From Rhynchopus sp. YZ270_cl-10 (taxonomy: Eukaryota > Euglenozoa > Diplonemea > Diplonemida > Diplonemidae), in the NCBI GenBank assembly GCA_964035575.1, contig OZ037875.1, positions 558,001 through 622,000 on the forward strand: a stretch of 64,000 nucleotides of DNA. The letters are read 5' to 3'. Positions 1 to 11,255 of the stretch are shown piece by piece (the stretch's first letter is position 1; each line of letters opens with the position of its first letter). Position numbers and translations under genes: made by a program. The notes under the pieces were generated by a model. That model saw only the letters and a list, made by a program, of their open reading frames with translations. It searched no databases and was not told the origin of the DNA.

Positions 1-2000
1 GTAAAGGACGTACAAAAGGACGATGGCGCGGCACGTGCATAGATGTGATGCAGGGGGTTGTGCCCCACAACTGTCAACGGCGGTGCGTCCTCCTCGGCAA
101 CAATCGTGTCCAGTGGCGTGGCGTGGTGGTCCGCACACGGGACCGAGTTGAGGTAGGCCCGGATCGAGACAACGGCACTGGTGCATATGTCGTCCACCTC
201 TGCCTCCTCCTCGGAGAAGCTGTCTGTGTCCATGTCGCCCAGGGCAGCGCGTGCCTTAGAGAGGACAGTGGCAAAGCGCTTAGGAACGTCTTCCCTGTGG
301 AGGGCTCCGGTGGTGGCTTCGGAGACGAGGAGCTCGATCTGGGCAAGGGTCGTGATGACGCTGTGCTTGAGCTTGAGGACCTCCTGTATGTCAGCCTCAC
401 GCAGGTACCCGCTCTGTCGGAGGTACGCAAGCTTGCGGGTGCGGTCCTCAGCCTCATCGTTGGCGTGCAGCTTCGCAAGGTGGCGCTTGCGATCCGTTGC
501 CATCGCCTGCTTCTGTCGGTCGGTTCGGCCCACATCCTCATCCTCCCACTGCTTCGCAAGCTTTTTGTCGCGTTCGCTCCGTTTCACCTCATTCGCCTCG
601 TCCTGCTCCGCAGGTGTTGGCATGTGTTTGTTGCGGTTGCTCACCGTGACACTCACCTTCCCATCTGTGACCTTGAACGTATCCGGGTAGGCCTTAAAGA
701 ACTCGGTCAACCCCTCGGGGTGCGTCTCCTTGAAGAGCTGCTGGTTCAGTGCGTCAGCTGCGAGGTGGCCCTCCAAGGCGCTGATTGCTACCTCTGCGTT
801 GTCCCCGTCTGTCAGGGAGACTACCCTGCGCAGCACCCATCGCCGTGTGCCCTCGTGCAGGAAGGAGTTGTCCCAGCCAAGCTTTGTCAGCAGCGAGCTC
901 ACCTTGAAGGACAGCTTTAGCGGCATCGACTTCGGCTGCTGAGGGTACTTCTGCGCACGCACCTTCATGGGGCCCTTCCCGGGTGGTGCAGGCGGTGCGG
1001 GCGGTGGAGGTGCCCTGCCGCCTGGTTGCCCGATCATCATCGGACCCTTCATCGGTGGCGCTCCGGGGGGTGCCGGGGGTGCCGGTGGTGCTGGGGGCAG
1101 GCCTTTCGTGCCGGTGGTTGGCGGCTGTGCGGCAATAGTGCCGTCGCTGAGCTTGAGTATCTTGCTTGCGGGCCCGTCGGTGCTCTCGCTGGGGCGCTTC
1201 CCTGCGACAGAGGTGGAGGCGACAGGGGTAGGTGCAGGCACGACGACGTTGCTCGGTGTGTCTTTTGTCTCCGGTGCAGCAGCAACCTTCTGCTGTGCTG
1301 CCTGCTCCTTCGCACGCTTCTGCAGGTCCTGCTGCCGCTTCAGGAAGGCGGCCTTCTCCTCCAGCTCCTGCAGCTTCTGGTGGCTAGCAGACGTGGGTCT
1401 TGGCGGGCCGTGTTCCTTGGGTACCAGCGTGGGGCCTGATGGTGGTGGTTGCGGGCCATGTTGCTGTGCGCCTTTGCCTTTTCCTTTTCCTTTACCTTTG
1501 CCGCCATGCTGTTGATGCTGTTGTTGCTGCTGCAGTTGCTGCTGCTGCCACCCCTGCTGTGCCGCATAGCCCCTCCCCTGTTGCTGTTGGAACTGCTGGC
1601 CCTGCTGTTGCTGTTGGAGGCTTTGCTGCTGAAGTTTTTGCAGCATCTGGTTTTGAATCTGCTGCTGCTGGAGTTGCTGCTGCTGTTGCTGCAACTGCAG
1701 TTGTGCCTGTTGCTGTGCCTGCAGTTGTGCTTGCTGTTGCAACTGCTGCTGCTGCTGCAGTTGTGCCTGCTGGAGTTGCTGTTGGAGCGCCTGCTGTTGC
1801 ATGACTCCGCCCTGCTGTCTGAACTGCGGTTGCTGCTGCTGCTGCTGCCATGAATTGGCACCTCCAGCACTCGCCGTCACGTTGTCCCCATCCCATGCTA
1901 CTTTCGGTGCAACCTGTGCTTGCTGTCCCTGGTAAGCCCCTTGCACACCACCCTGCAACAATTGCAGGAGATTTCTCTGCTGTGCAGCATAATCACCCAT
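1..2000 (-). CDS. Gln/Pro-rich protein with possible winged-helix-like region, 3' end outside window
   Basis: Open from ATG at 2000 to the left edge without a stop (666 codons), so it is 3'-partial. Seen in order: start MGDYAAQQRNLLQLLQ; a tryptophan at about residue 50, then a Gln-rich stretch to about 165 built on CAG/CAA codons; a GKGKGKGKG run near 168; a Pro-rich segment (about 290-346) with APPAPPAPP runs; a compact region (about 357-447) ending in EFFKAYPDTFKVTDGKVSV; a highly charged helical region; an acidic patch (FSEEEAEVDD). The compact region loosely recalls winged-helix/LOTUS domains, a weak inference. The other minus-strand frames over the CAG tract give only Ser- or Ala-rich shadows; this frame alone stays open across all 2 kb. 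A CAG acceptor ends at 2025, 25 nt upstream of the ATG. The composition suggests an RNA-binding or condensate-forming protein, but no specific function can be assigned. Confidence 0.8.
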   Translation of the reverse strand, partial: MGDYAAQQRNLLQLLQGGVQGAYQGQQAQVAPKVAWDGDNVTASAGGANSWQQQQQQPQFRQQGGVMQQQALQQQLQQAQLQQQQQLQQQAQLQAQQQAQLQLQQQQQQLQQQQIQNQMLQKLQQQSLQQQQQGQQFQQQQGRGYAAQQGWQQQQLQQQQQHQQHGGKGKGKGKGKGAQQHGPQPPPSGPTLVPKEHGPPRPTSASHQKLQELEEKAAFLKRQQDLQKRAKEQAAQQKVAAAPETKDTPSNVVVPAPTPVASTSVAGKRPSESTDGPASKILKLSDGTIAAQPPTTGTKGLPPAPPAPPAPPGAPPMKGPMMIGQPGGRAPPPPAPPAPPGKGPMKVRAQKYPQQPKSMPLKLSFKVSSLLTKLGWDNSFLHEGTRRWVLRRVVSLTDGDNAEVAISALEGHLAADALNQQLFKETHPEGLTEFFKAYPDTFKVTDGKVSVTVSNRNKHMPTPAEQDEANEVKRSERDKKLAKQWEDEDVGRTDRQKQAMATDRKRHLAKLHANDEAEDRTRKLAYLRQSGYLREADIQEVLKLKHSVITTLAQIELLVSEATTGALHREDVPKRFATVLSKARAALGDMDTDSFSEEEAEVDDICTSAVVSIRAYLNSVPCADHHATPLDTIVAEEDAPPLTVVGHNPLHHIYARAAPSSFCTSF
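1495..1850 (-). repeat. CAG/CAA-rich polyglutamine-coding tract
   Basis: Read on the minus strand, this stretch is almost entirely CAG and CAA codons broken by Leu, Ala and Met codons, giving a Gln-rich low-complexity segment inside the first gene. The mix of CAG and CAA and the interruptions suggest selection on the protein rather than recent pure CAG expansion. Confidence 0.85.
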
Positions 2001-2340
2001 GTTCCCACGGTGCCGAACACCTTCCTGTTTGTGTGTAGAATTCGTGAAGGTATGAATAGAGGGGATCTGAAGCAGAAAAGGAACGAAACAATCACGTCAT
2101 GTCTTTTTTGGTTAAGCCTCGCGTACTTAGTCACCTAAAAGAAACTACTTTGCTTGAGGCGAGTATGAGAACCCGCCCTTACGCTACCCCAGCATTCACC
2201 TTTTTTGTTTTTTGTTTTTTTGAAAAAAAAAGAGAAGTTGAAAGTGCAAACGCCTCATCGTTCATCGTGGGCACACTGCTTCTCCGCTTTGGTTGTCTCA
2301 TCCAGAGAACACTTCATTTGGCATGTAACCTAACAACTAA

Positions 2341-2412
2341 GAGTAGTTGAAACGTGCTAAAACGCATCTCGGCCGAGCCCGTGCAAAGGGTGGTACGTGA
2401 GTGTTCCGTACC
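2341..2412. repeat. Dispersed repeat family D, copy 1
   Basis: It shares GTAGTTGAAACGTGCTAAAA, then GCAAAGGGTGG and GTGTTCCGTACC, in the same order with 14165-14243. The similarity is strong over about 70 bp and then stops. A shorter related piece beginning at the CCGTACC end lies near 52775. Confidence 0.7.
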
Positions 2413-2567
2413 AAATAAATAACTCATAAACCCCGCCTTTGCATCAAATGACGAGGATGCAGCAAATTCACAAAGAACGTGGTGATTGCAAACCACGCCA
2501 TATCACAATGGGAAAAGGAATTATACTTAAAATAACGTTTAAACCCCCCAACTAAGAAGGGGCAATA

Positions 2568-2620
2568 ATTATATACCGTGTTTGACATAGTATTGGGCCA
2601 TAAAAATATTGGACAAAAAA
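2568..2620. mobile_element. Degraded end of the 37373-type foldback element
   Basis: The order ATATACCG, TATTGGGCC, ATAAAAAT and TTGGACA matches, with substitutions, one arm of the near-perfect inverted repeat at 37373-37468 and its left flank. No partner arm is visible nearby, so this is probably an old, broken relic of the same family. Confidence 0.4.
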
Positions 2621-3160
2621 TCTTTGGGATAAAAAAAAATTGACCGGTCATTATGATACAATAGTATTCTAAGCACGGTACACACCTACTGAGACCCCTT
2701 CAGTGTGTTTCCAAATCTTGTGTTGAGCAACACAACACACACATCAATGAAGACAAATACTTTGCCCATCTCCCACACACACACACACACACACCCCGAT
2801 CTTGAGAACACATTTGACGCCACTAAAAATCTATCTTCTTTCTTCATTTTTTTTTTTTTTTGCGTGGTAAAAAAAAAAGGGGGAGCAGTTCTTTTCCCCC
2901 CCTTCAACTTGGTTAGTTCTCCCACTTTTTTTCCCCACTTTTTTCTGAACTAGAATTTTTCTTTGGGAAGGCTGAGTTTGTTATTTTTTAACCCCACTTG
3001 TTTTTGAACATTCATCCACAGCCTTTTAACACAAAATCAAAATTAGATGCATATACTTTCAGTTCACCCACAGAATTGAAAGTATTTGAGAGGGTCAACA
3101 CAAAAAAAAAAAATCCTCTTTTTACCTCACAGAAACCCCTTTATATTCTCACCCTTTTCC

Positions 3161-6100
3161 TCAGTGATGTCCACGTTTCCTCTTCTTGCCTGCGGAGGGT
3201 ACCGAGCCTTGGCATGAATCCTTCTCTGCATCGCTTTCCCCACCGGAGGCTTCCGCACGCTCTTTTGTCGCCTTTCGCTTTTGTGAGGGTTGGGTTTCTC
3301 CGAGCTGGGAGTGGGCGGGGATGGAGTCTTGGAGTGCCTTATCGATAGCCTCTATTGATAGAGTGTCAACCGGTTTGTCAAGAAGCACTGTCAACTGTTT
3401 TAAGGTTGCCTGCGCATCTGCGTAGCGGCTTCTGAGGAGGGGCTCTTCATTCTTTGGGTCGACGGGCTCTCTGCAGCTTTCATCGTGGCGCTTCTCATCA
3501 AGAAGCTCTTGGTATTGCTGAAAGAGCTGATGCAGTCTTTGGATAGAACGGTACTTCTCTGTACGAATCTGCGGCATGCGCCCAAAGCGGTATCCCGAAT
3601 CAGCCGCCTCCTTCCCAGCCCACTCAATTCCATTCGCCTCCATCTTCTCTCCATCCAATGCAAGCAAAGGCGGTACCTTCCCATTCCTCGCTAACAACTG
3701 CTTCCGCCACTTCCTTGCATTTCCGATAGTGTCGAATACGGCCTTATTTCCAAGAAGGTTAAAAAACACCGGTCTCAGGCTGAGGTGCTTATCTTCAAGC
3801 TCAACGAGGTTTGCTGCGTACCCTACCCAGCCTTCTGGGACAGGGGTTGGAACGGAGAGCATGCGGATTTTGCCTTCGTCGTCGAGAGGCGTTTGGTTGA
3901 AGTTGTCGAGCGAGAGGAGGGGTGCCTGGTGGCGTGTCTCGCGGAGGCGTGCCTTCCATTCGGCGACGTCTTTCGTTGTGTTGAGGATGATTGTCTGCAT
4001 GTAGCGGCTCAGGGAGCGCCCCACGCAGGCATCCAGCTTCTCATCCTTGATCCACCCAATCTCCCCGACAATCCCCACCACACCGCTCCCTGCGGAGTTC
4101 ATCGAGTCCAGCGCGCCTCGCAGAGCGTCGTTCGACTGTAGGTGGTATTGCTTTGCACGTCCGCCGCCCTCCTCCTGGTCCTCCATCTTCGCAAGTGCTT
4201 TCGCCGTCTGCGCAGAAAGTGCCGAAGGATCAAAAGTGTCCCACCTAGGATTGTTCAGCTTCTTCGTGCGAAGCATTTCCTGTTGCATCTCCTCCATGCG
4301 GGAAGCCCATTTTTCTGTGGTTTTTTTGAGAAGGGTTTTTTTTGGGTGTTGAGGGGTTTGTAGGATGGAGTTAAGTGTTTTTGGTAGGGGGAAATATATC
4401 CGCTAGATTAGATGTCTACAGTTGTTTGCATTGTACGCTTTCACCAAAGGTTAGCAAAATGAAAGAAGAAAATTATTTTAAAAAATCCTACCGTGCAGAC
4501 CCCTTGCGTGGGAGCTGTCGCTCAGGGTAAAAAAGGTGGTTTCACAAAATTGAGGCCTTTTTTTTGCATACCTTCGACTTCATCCCACTCCCTCTGACGC
4601 GCCTTGAATTTGCCCAATTTCTTTTCGAGGTGGTTCACAAAGCGTTGGAATTCCCATTTTTGTGCGGTAAGCTTTTGTAGCTTTTTCTGCTTTTTGGAGT
4701 CGTCTGTACAGTAGAAAGGGAGCACTAGGGGGTCAGCCGTTTTCCCTTCAAGGGTGAAGTGCAGACAGAAGCTGCCTTCAGGGGCTGCCTCTGTGTGGCA
4801 CAACGTTGCTTGCCCGAGAGCGACCTCACCTTCTGTGACGGCAACGGTGTAACGCAGGGGGTGCGTAGCATCTGCTGTGCAGCCTTCACACTCCAGACCA
4901 GGCATGTTCCCTGGTGCCTGCGAAAGACTGCTGCTCCGTGCGCCCTCGGTGTCAGAGTAGGTCAGCAGGTTCACCGTCAACGTCCCCGTGAAGTTGCTGC
5001 ACACATTCCCATGCGCGTCGTGCACCTCAATGCGTAGCCCATCAAACAACGGCATCTTCTCCGTGACACCACCAAGGTGATGGCTCGCACCCCACGCAGA
5101 GTCGTTCAAAGCTGCCGTCTTTTTGCGCCGCTTTTTGTCGCTACCTTCAGACGCCGCGCTGGACTGTGCCTTCGCAACCTTGCCCCGCACAACACGCGGC
5201 TCAGACGGCACAACATTAAAGGCAAATGCGTCAACCTTTCTGCGAGTACATTTGGCGCGTTCAAGCAGTTCTTTGTGCCTATGCTGCTGTAGGTCCAACT
5301 CGATGCGTGCAGTGTACATCCCTGCATGGGTGGGCATGTACTGCAGGAAGTCTGGGAACGAGACCTGCGCGGCGTCTGCCTGCCCGTTGGGTGCTTGCGA
5401 CGAGGACGGCGGTCCGTACAGCGTGACGGCGCTCGGGAGGACGGGGGAGGTGAGCTGCAAGGAGACGCGGTCGGTGGGGATGTACTCCGCCGCACTGCCG
5501 TCCTCGCCAAGCAGGTCTGCAGGCAGACCAGCCGCCACGTTCTTCAAGACCTGCTCCGCAGCAAGCTTGCCTGCCTCCACACACACAACATCCCGCTGCG
5601 AATGTTTGTCCCCACGCACAGACAGCGGCACCGCTGCGTCGCTGAGGTTCCCTACCCGCACGCTAAACGGAATGCGCGACGGCTGCAACGCAACACTGAT
5701 GTGCGCAACGTTCACATTCTTCGGCAGGTCCTCCAAAGTCAGTGTCGTGGTCGCACTGCGAGGGTACACGCTGCTGTCCGCCAAGGGGGCCATTGCAGAG
5801 AGCTGCGGTGTGAAGACACCCAGACGCGAGTCGAAGAGGTTCCCTGCCTTGGACTTCTTGAGGGTGGGGCACTTCACGAGCTTCACAGCCCCTAGGGATT
5901 CGAAGGAGATGGGGCGCTTGTCGATGGAGCACTCATTGCCTGCTGCGTCGACCAAGCCAACGCGCATAGGGTTTATGCTGCTGAAGTTCACACATTCCAC
6001 CTGCAGCGGTGCGTCCTCTGGACGCGCCGTGCCGTCCAGCGTGACTGCAACAGGGTCGCCTGCCTCCAGCTCCACCGCCACCACCTCGCTCTGCAGCTCC

Positions 6101-9100
6101 CCCAGCAGCTCAGAGGACACCACCTGCAGGTCCAGCTTCCCGCACTTACCCTTGAGTCGCAGGCCCTGCAAAGCCCACGTCGTGTCGCGCGACTTCAGCA
6201 CAACCTTGTCAAACACAATGTCGACCTTCGCGCGCACCTTCACCTCCTTCTCCTTCTTCGCCTTCTTCTTCACAGGCTCTGTGGAGTCAACCTGACGCAA
6301 CGTAAGCTTCATGCCTTGCAGGAGAGGGTGCTTCACGGGGAGGTCGTTTCCGTGCGCATCGGTGACACGGCACTGCAAGGCAAAGGCCTTGTTCTGCGAG
6401 AGAGTGGCAGGAAGCGTGTCTGGGACAAAGACGATGTGTGCAGGAGGGCCCTTGGCGTAGTTGACAGTGACTTTGTGCAGGATCTGCTCCGCCTCGCTGC
6501 CCTTCTTGTGGATGACGATCGTGTGCGTGAGGCACGCCTCCTTTGCAGGCCCTTGCACTGCCGGCAGCAGCACCGTGTACTGCTTGCCTGTAGCAGGCGC
6601 ACCCTCCTCCTTCACAGCCACCTGCTCCTCGATGGCGCACTTCGCACTGCGCTTCTCATCCCAGCTGCACTTCACTTTGGCACCACCAGGGGTCAGCCAC
6701 TCAGGGGGGTTGTGCACCACAGCCACAAGACGTGACAGCTCTGCCCCGACTGTGGCCTGCACAGCAGAGTCGAGTGGTGTGCTGTGCACCTTTGTGTCGT
6801 AGTCGGGTGTGGCAAAGGCGCTGGCCTCCGCTGCCGTGCGTTTCCCCTTGCCTGCAAGCCAGTCAGGATCGTTGCACAGAAGCATATGCGCAAAGGAGCT
6901 TGGTGGCTTCACGCTCAAATCTTTCGACACAGCGAGGCTAGTGGTGTGCCTCTTGTCCTTGATGCGGTAGAAGCATTGAAAGTGCAGCGTCACATCAACA
7001 TTCTCAGACGGCACCGGCTGCTTCGGAGGACGTGCCAAGCCCAGCTCCGTGAACTGAAAGGTTCCCGTGGTGCTCAGGTCCGCACGCAGCGGCTGCCGGA
7101 GCAGCTTCGCATTCCCCTCCACACTGGCCTCGCACTGCATCTGTGGGAGCTGTTCGTCCGTAGACGACGTTGGGTTCTCATACTTGTCAATGAGGAAAAG
7201 CGATGCAGGGAACTCTTCACTCCACCCAACCGCAGCTGGGAGGGCAGACACCCGCAGACTGACCGGCGGCCCTGCACGCAGCTTGACAATCGGCACAGCA
7301 AGCTCAATGGTGGAGAAGATACGAAGCATGAGAGTGACGGCAGTCGACGACGCGGTCTTCAGAGATGCGATGGTCCCCTCTGCAACAACACCGCTGACGT
7401 TCACCCCTGTTGGGGTCGACTTCAGACGCATCTGGTCGCAGTTGAATGCGAAGGGCTTCTGTACAGGCTCAACACCCTTCTTGCGCTTCTTCGTGCTCTT
7501 TACGTCCTCCACCTTCGGCACCACCGCCAGAACCTCTTCCTTACACGACACCGCAAGCGGGTCCCCTGTAGTATGCTTCTTTGCAAGCTCGTCAAAGGAC
7601 ACAGCGTTCCCCAAGGGGTCGGTGAAGAGGATGTCCAGCGCCTCCATCTCCTTGTCGATGGTGACCTCGTTGATCTTCTCGGTTGCGTCGCTTGAGAAGG
7701 CAACGGAGCAGGAGACCTTGGAGATGTCTTTGCAGTTCGGCAGAACGCGGACGGTGTGCTCCAAGGGATGGATCGTGGAGAGGCTGGAGGTGAAACGGAA
7801 GACGTAGACGCCAGTGAACTCCAGGAAGGAGCTGCCTTCCTCCTTGAAGTCCGCCAGCTTGACACAGTACTCGTTCGCCCCGCGTGCAAGGCTGCGGCAT
7901 GTGACAGTGGTGATCAGCGGTGCTGCCCCTGTCTGCGAGGTAGCGATGCACTGCACCTCCAACGAGGCGTCGCGCCGCAGTGGCTTGCCGTCCTCGGTGC
8001 ACATTGAGACCTTGAAGCTTTTGCTGTCGATGGAGGCTGCCGCATAGTAGGTGTCGGGGAGCGAGACACGCAGTGTCGTGGGGTGGTTCTTGCGTGTCTT
8101 CTTGAGCTCCTCGTCGGCCTCCTTCTGCGAGAGCACACGCTGGACAAGGCCAATGGGAACCACCACGTCGCCAGAGGTGGTCGCCGAGGAGGAGTACTCA
8201 ACAGTCATCTTGATGCTGCAGCCGTGCGCCGCTTCGTACACTCGGTGGTTCGTGAAGATCGCGTTCACATGGCCTATGAGCTTGCCACGTCCGGTGGGCT
8301 GCTTTGCGATGACGTAGGTGCCCATCTCAATGTACATATTCGTCACCTTGACGCTCTTGTAGTGTGTCGTCCCGTCAGTCCGGAGCTTGTCCTTGTCAAC
8401 TTCGCCAAAGATCAGCTCCTCGTCATGTGTCCGGTGGCAGTAGCTCACCCACTTCTTGATCGCAGCATGCAGTGTCCTGCTGGTGTACTGCGCCAATGCC
8501 TTGGCCTGGGTTGTCTCCCTGGAGAGGGTGTGCTTGTTTGCGGTCACGGTGAAGGCCGAGTCGAGGAAGACCTGGCCCTTGACGCGTCGGAAGCATGCTG
8601 CAGGCAGGACTGCCTCCTTCTTTGAGGCACCAGGCTTGAGCAGAGGCCAGTACTCCAGGAACTCTCGCGGGAGGAGACGTCCGTTCCAAAAAACCTCGAG
8701 GCCGGGCTTTCTGTCGTAGAGAGGGAGTTGCTCGTCGTTGAGTCGGTCGTATTCACGTGCCGCACCGTGTGCCTCTGTGAGCCCTGCAGGGATCGGCATC
8801 GTCTCGGCGCCATCCTTAAAAGGAAAGTAGCACAACGCCACTTTCACTGTTGGTGCTTCCTCAGCAGGATCGACGGCAGTGAGGACAGGCGGCTGCGACG
8901 AGTCCGACCCATTGACGCCCTCCTGCGACAGCGGTGCACTCCGTGACGGTGCAGCACGCATGGTAGGAACAGGTGTCCTCTCATGGAGACGCATCTGGTC
9001 GAGGCCCAGACGGATGTCGAAGGTGACACGCTCGACACCGTTCCGCAACAGCAGACTCTCGGCGTCGTTGTTTTGTGCAGTCCCCTTGATGCTTTCCCCG

Positions 9101-10167
9101 TCCACCACAAAGTCCACGAGCCGCGCGCCAAGCGACAACGTTGTCCCTTCGAGCTCGCCCTCCTCGGGTGCTGGTTGCGGTGCTGCCACGTTCCCCGCTG
9201 GACCAAAGATGTAGTAGTGGTAGATGTGCGCCAGCCACGCCTTGAGGTACGCCGTGGAGTAGCACTCTGTGTGCACCTGCTTGATGTCGCTGATGCGGAA
9301 CGTTGTGAAGGATGTGTGTGCGGCCTCCTCTGCTGTGGGGTGGCGGGCTTTGACGACTGTGCACCAGCCGTCCTTGCGCATGCTAGACTTGGAGAGGGTA
9401 CATTGACTGACCCAGGGCGTGTCGGCACGCTTCGTCGACACCTCAACTGTGTCACCAATGGAGAAGACAGCCTTCTTGCTGCCGACACCGTAGCGGGAGA
9501 AGTCGGAGGTAAGAAAGTCGACAACCCGGGAGTGGCACTCAAAGGAGGCGTCCCCGCTTTGGTCAGGAACAGTTTTGATGATGGGCGGACGGCGTTCACC
9601 CCGCACTGCAGGGGTGTTGGTGTTGGTGTTGGTGGTGTTGTCGCCCTGCACCAAGGGCGGGGTGGGTGCTGTGGCGTCGTTGGCGGTGGTTTGCCTGCCA
9701 AGGATTGCCCAGTTTTTTAAGCCATCGACGCTCATCCCTTTTCCGTTGTCGAAGAGGGTCAGGCTGTTTTGGGCTGCACAAAAATCGATGGAGATGAGTC
9801 GTGATGTGCTGGGGTGTATTGTGCTTTGGAGGGAGTTGTCAAGGAGCTCTGCGAGCGCTGTGACAAGGTCGTAGTCGTCCCCACCTTTGATGAGGAGCTC
9901 TACGTCGGGTGTGATGTCCACGGGGAGATCGAAGAAGGCTGCCCCGTCCGCTGCTGTGTCCGCCTTCTTGATGCAGTACGCAGCCCCGTATTTGATGTCC
10001 GCATCGGACGCAACCGTCCCGCCGCTCAACAGCAGCACCTCATACGTCCCCGCCGCCCACCCCGTCGCCCCCGCCACAGCGACGCCAAACGCATCCAGAC
10101 TCGCCTCCGTCAACGTCACTTCATGTCTCTCACCGCTGTCTACACACACTACTGTCACAGAGGACAT
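3161..10167 (-). CDS. SMCHD1: SMCHD1/GMI1-type GHKL ATPase with SMC hinge (2 exons)
   Basis: Exon 1 is 10167-4572 and exon 2 is 4314-3161; the join in phase 1 gives 2249 residues. The N-terminus (1-70) looks ubiquitin-like. The GHKL ATPase has N-box ELLDNS (about 107-112), DNGKGM (140-145) and YGVGSKKAVF (about 226-235), and the match to animal SMCHD1 includes the Asn-Trp after the second motif (KNWAILG). A very long middle region of probable beta-sandwich modules follows, then a charged helical segment spanning the intron. The SMC hinge (about 1940-2090) contains GVVGIVGEIG and DEKLDACVGRSL, and the C-terminus ends in a basic KKRKRGHH. SMCHD1 and plant GMI1 act in chromatin silencing and DNA repair; a nuclear chromatin role here is inferred from architecture. 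The start at 10167 is chosen because a strong acceptor (CCCCTCAG, ending at 10213) removes the upstream in-frame extension and the ubiquitin-like region begins here. The neighbours give no functional hint. Confidence 0.88.
4315..4571 (-). other. Intron of the SMCHD1-type gene
   Basis: Donor GTATGC begins at 4571 and acceptor CCACAG ends at 4315. Removing it joins WDEVE to EKWASRMEEMQQ in phase 1 and links the ATPase part to the hinge part, as the family requires. Reading through instead ends the protein after about 17 residues. Confidence 0.85.
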
Positions 10168-10891
10168 ATGGTTGTTTGTGTATCGGGAGGGACAGTAAGA
10201 ACCGTCCTCACCCTGAGGGGACGGGGGAAGAGGTGGGGTGGGCGGAGGATTATTTTTTTCAAAAATAAAAATAACCCGTGGAGGAGGAGCAGTTTGTGTG
10301 TCCCCAACTACTCCGCAATACGCCACGGTCTGTGGTCCAGCGCATCAGAGTGGGGTTGCGAGACGCCAGGATTGTGATAACCGGAAGCAGGTTCTGGCCG
10401 CCGGTTCACGCGAATGTGGTGGTCAAGCCCGAACCTGCCGAACTGCACTGTCACAGCATGACCCCTGCACCTGTGTCCTCCGACAATGAAGACCTGACAA
10501 TGCTACAATGTGTACACTGAGAGAATGCACCCACAGCTGTGCATCAGCACACACTGATCTCAGTTCTCAACGACGTCCCTCGCCACCTGCGATCCCACAC
10601 AACACCCCACCCAATGTTCCATGCCCCCAACCCAACAGAACCCCCAGCCCCCGCTCACATCCTGCACAAGACCCCGCGTCTCTCCTTTTCATGCAAACCG
10701 GACGACACCCCAAACTCTCCTTCTGATGAAGATACCCCCAAGCGTGACGCTGGTAGTCGCAGCGAAAGCGAACGGCCCCAGATCAGAGGCCTTTGAGAGT
10801 GTTTACTACAGTGAAGACTGTATGGCAGCAGCACTGAACTAACAGAGTCAAAGACATTGAAAGTGCAAACGACTCACAGTACAAAAAAAAA

Positions 10892-10937
10892 ATGATAGTT
10901 ATTGATGCAGGCACCTCCGACTGACCCCATACAAAGA
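10892..10937. repeat. Dispersed repeat family C, copy 1
   Basis: The core GCAGGCACCTCCGACTGACC, preceded by GTTATTGAT, recurs near 36784-36830 and 52663-52725, with a truncated relative near 34331. The upstream AAGTGCAAACG piece (family E) sits next to it here, so E and C may be parts of one older element. Confidence 0.7.
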
Positions 10938-11185
10938 AATAAAACCCCTGCGAAACTCTCATAACCCTGAGAGAAGGGCACAACATGCATCTCCTCTGAT
11001 GATCGGAATAAGGGCCGCTCGGAATAGGTCCTCACGTTGATTCCTGGAAGGTTCCTGGTGAGTCCTTGTGAGTCCACGCTATTTGGCCTGCCAAAGTGAT
11101 ACTGTCTGGTATGCAGTGATACTTTAAATCGAACACTGTAATCAAGATCAGTCAAATTCAAAACAATAGGCAAGCTTCCCATTTT

Positions 11186-11255
11186 GTTGTCGACAATCAC
11201 CTAAGGACCCACTTGGGGAACCTAGGGTCTGTACTCAATGTTGGCCGAAGCCTTT
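11186..11255. repeat. Dispersed repeat family A, copy 1
   Basis: It has GTCGACAATCACCTAAGGACC and then GGGGAACCTAGGGTCTGTAC, CAATGTTGGCCGAAGCC. The same order occurs at 23291-23372, 33588-33660 and 37141-37205. A GACCC...GGGTC pair inside each copy can form a short stem. Confidence 0.75.

Larger units (their letters stand above)
2026..3160. other. Intergenic spacer with repeat fragments
   Basis: No supportable gene. It holds a fragment of dispersed family F (about 2113-2140), family E (about 2233-2265), family D (about 2341-2412), a degraded copy of the foldback end seen at 37373 (about 2568-2620), a CA microsatellite (2773-2793), and several poly-T/poly-A runs. Part of it must be 3' UTR of the gene that ends at 3161. 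Confidence 0.7.

Noticed and set aside
1340-1896. Ser-rich and Ala-rich minus-strand frames over the CAG tract
   Set aside because: They are frame shadows of the polyglutamine frame, which alone remains open across the full 2 kb.
3161-4297. Separate small gene encoding only the hinge
   Set aside because: The hinge sits directly downstream of the GHKL ATPase, and a GT-AG intron with matching phase joins the two as in SMCHD1/GMI1.
5123-6295. 390-codon plus-strand frame
   Set aside because: Antisense shadow of the GC-rich SMCHD1-type exon; the composition is typical of reverse-frame translation.
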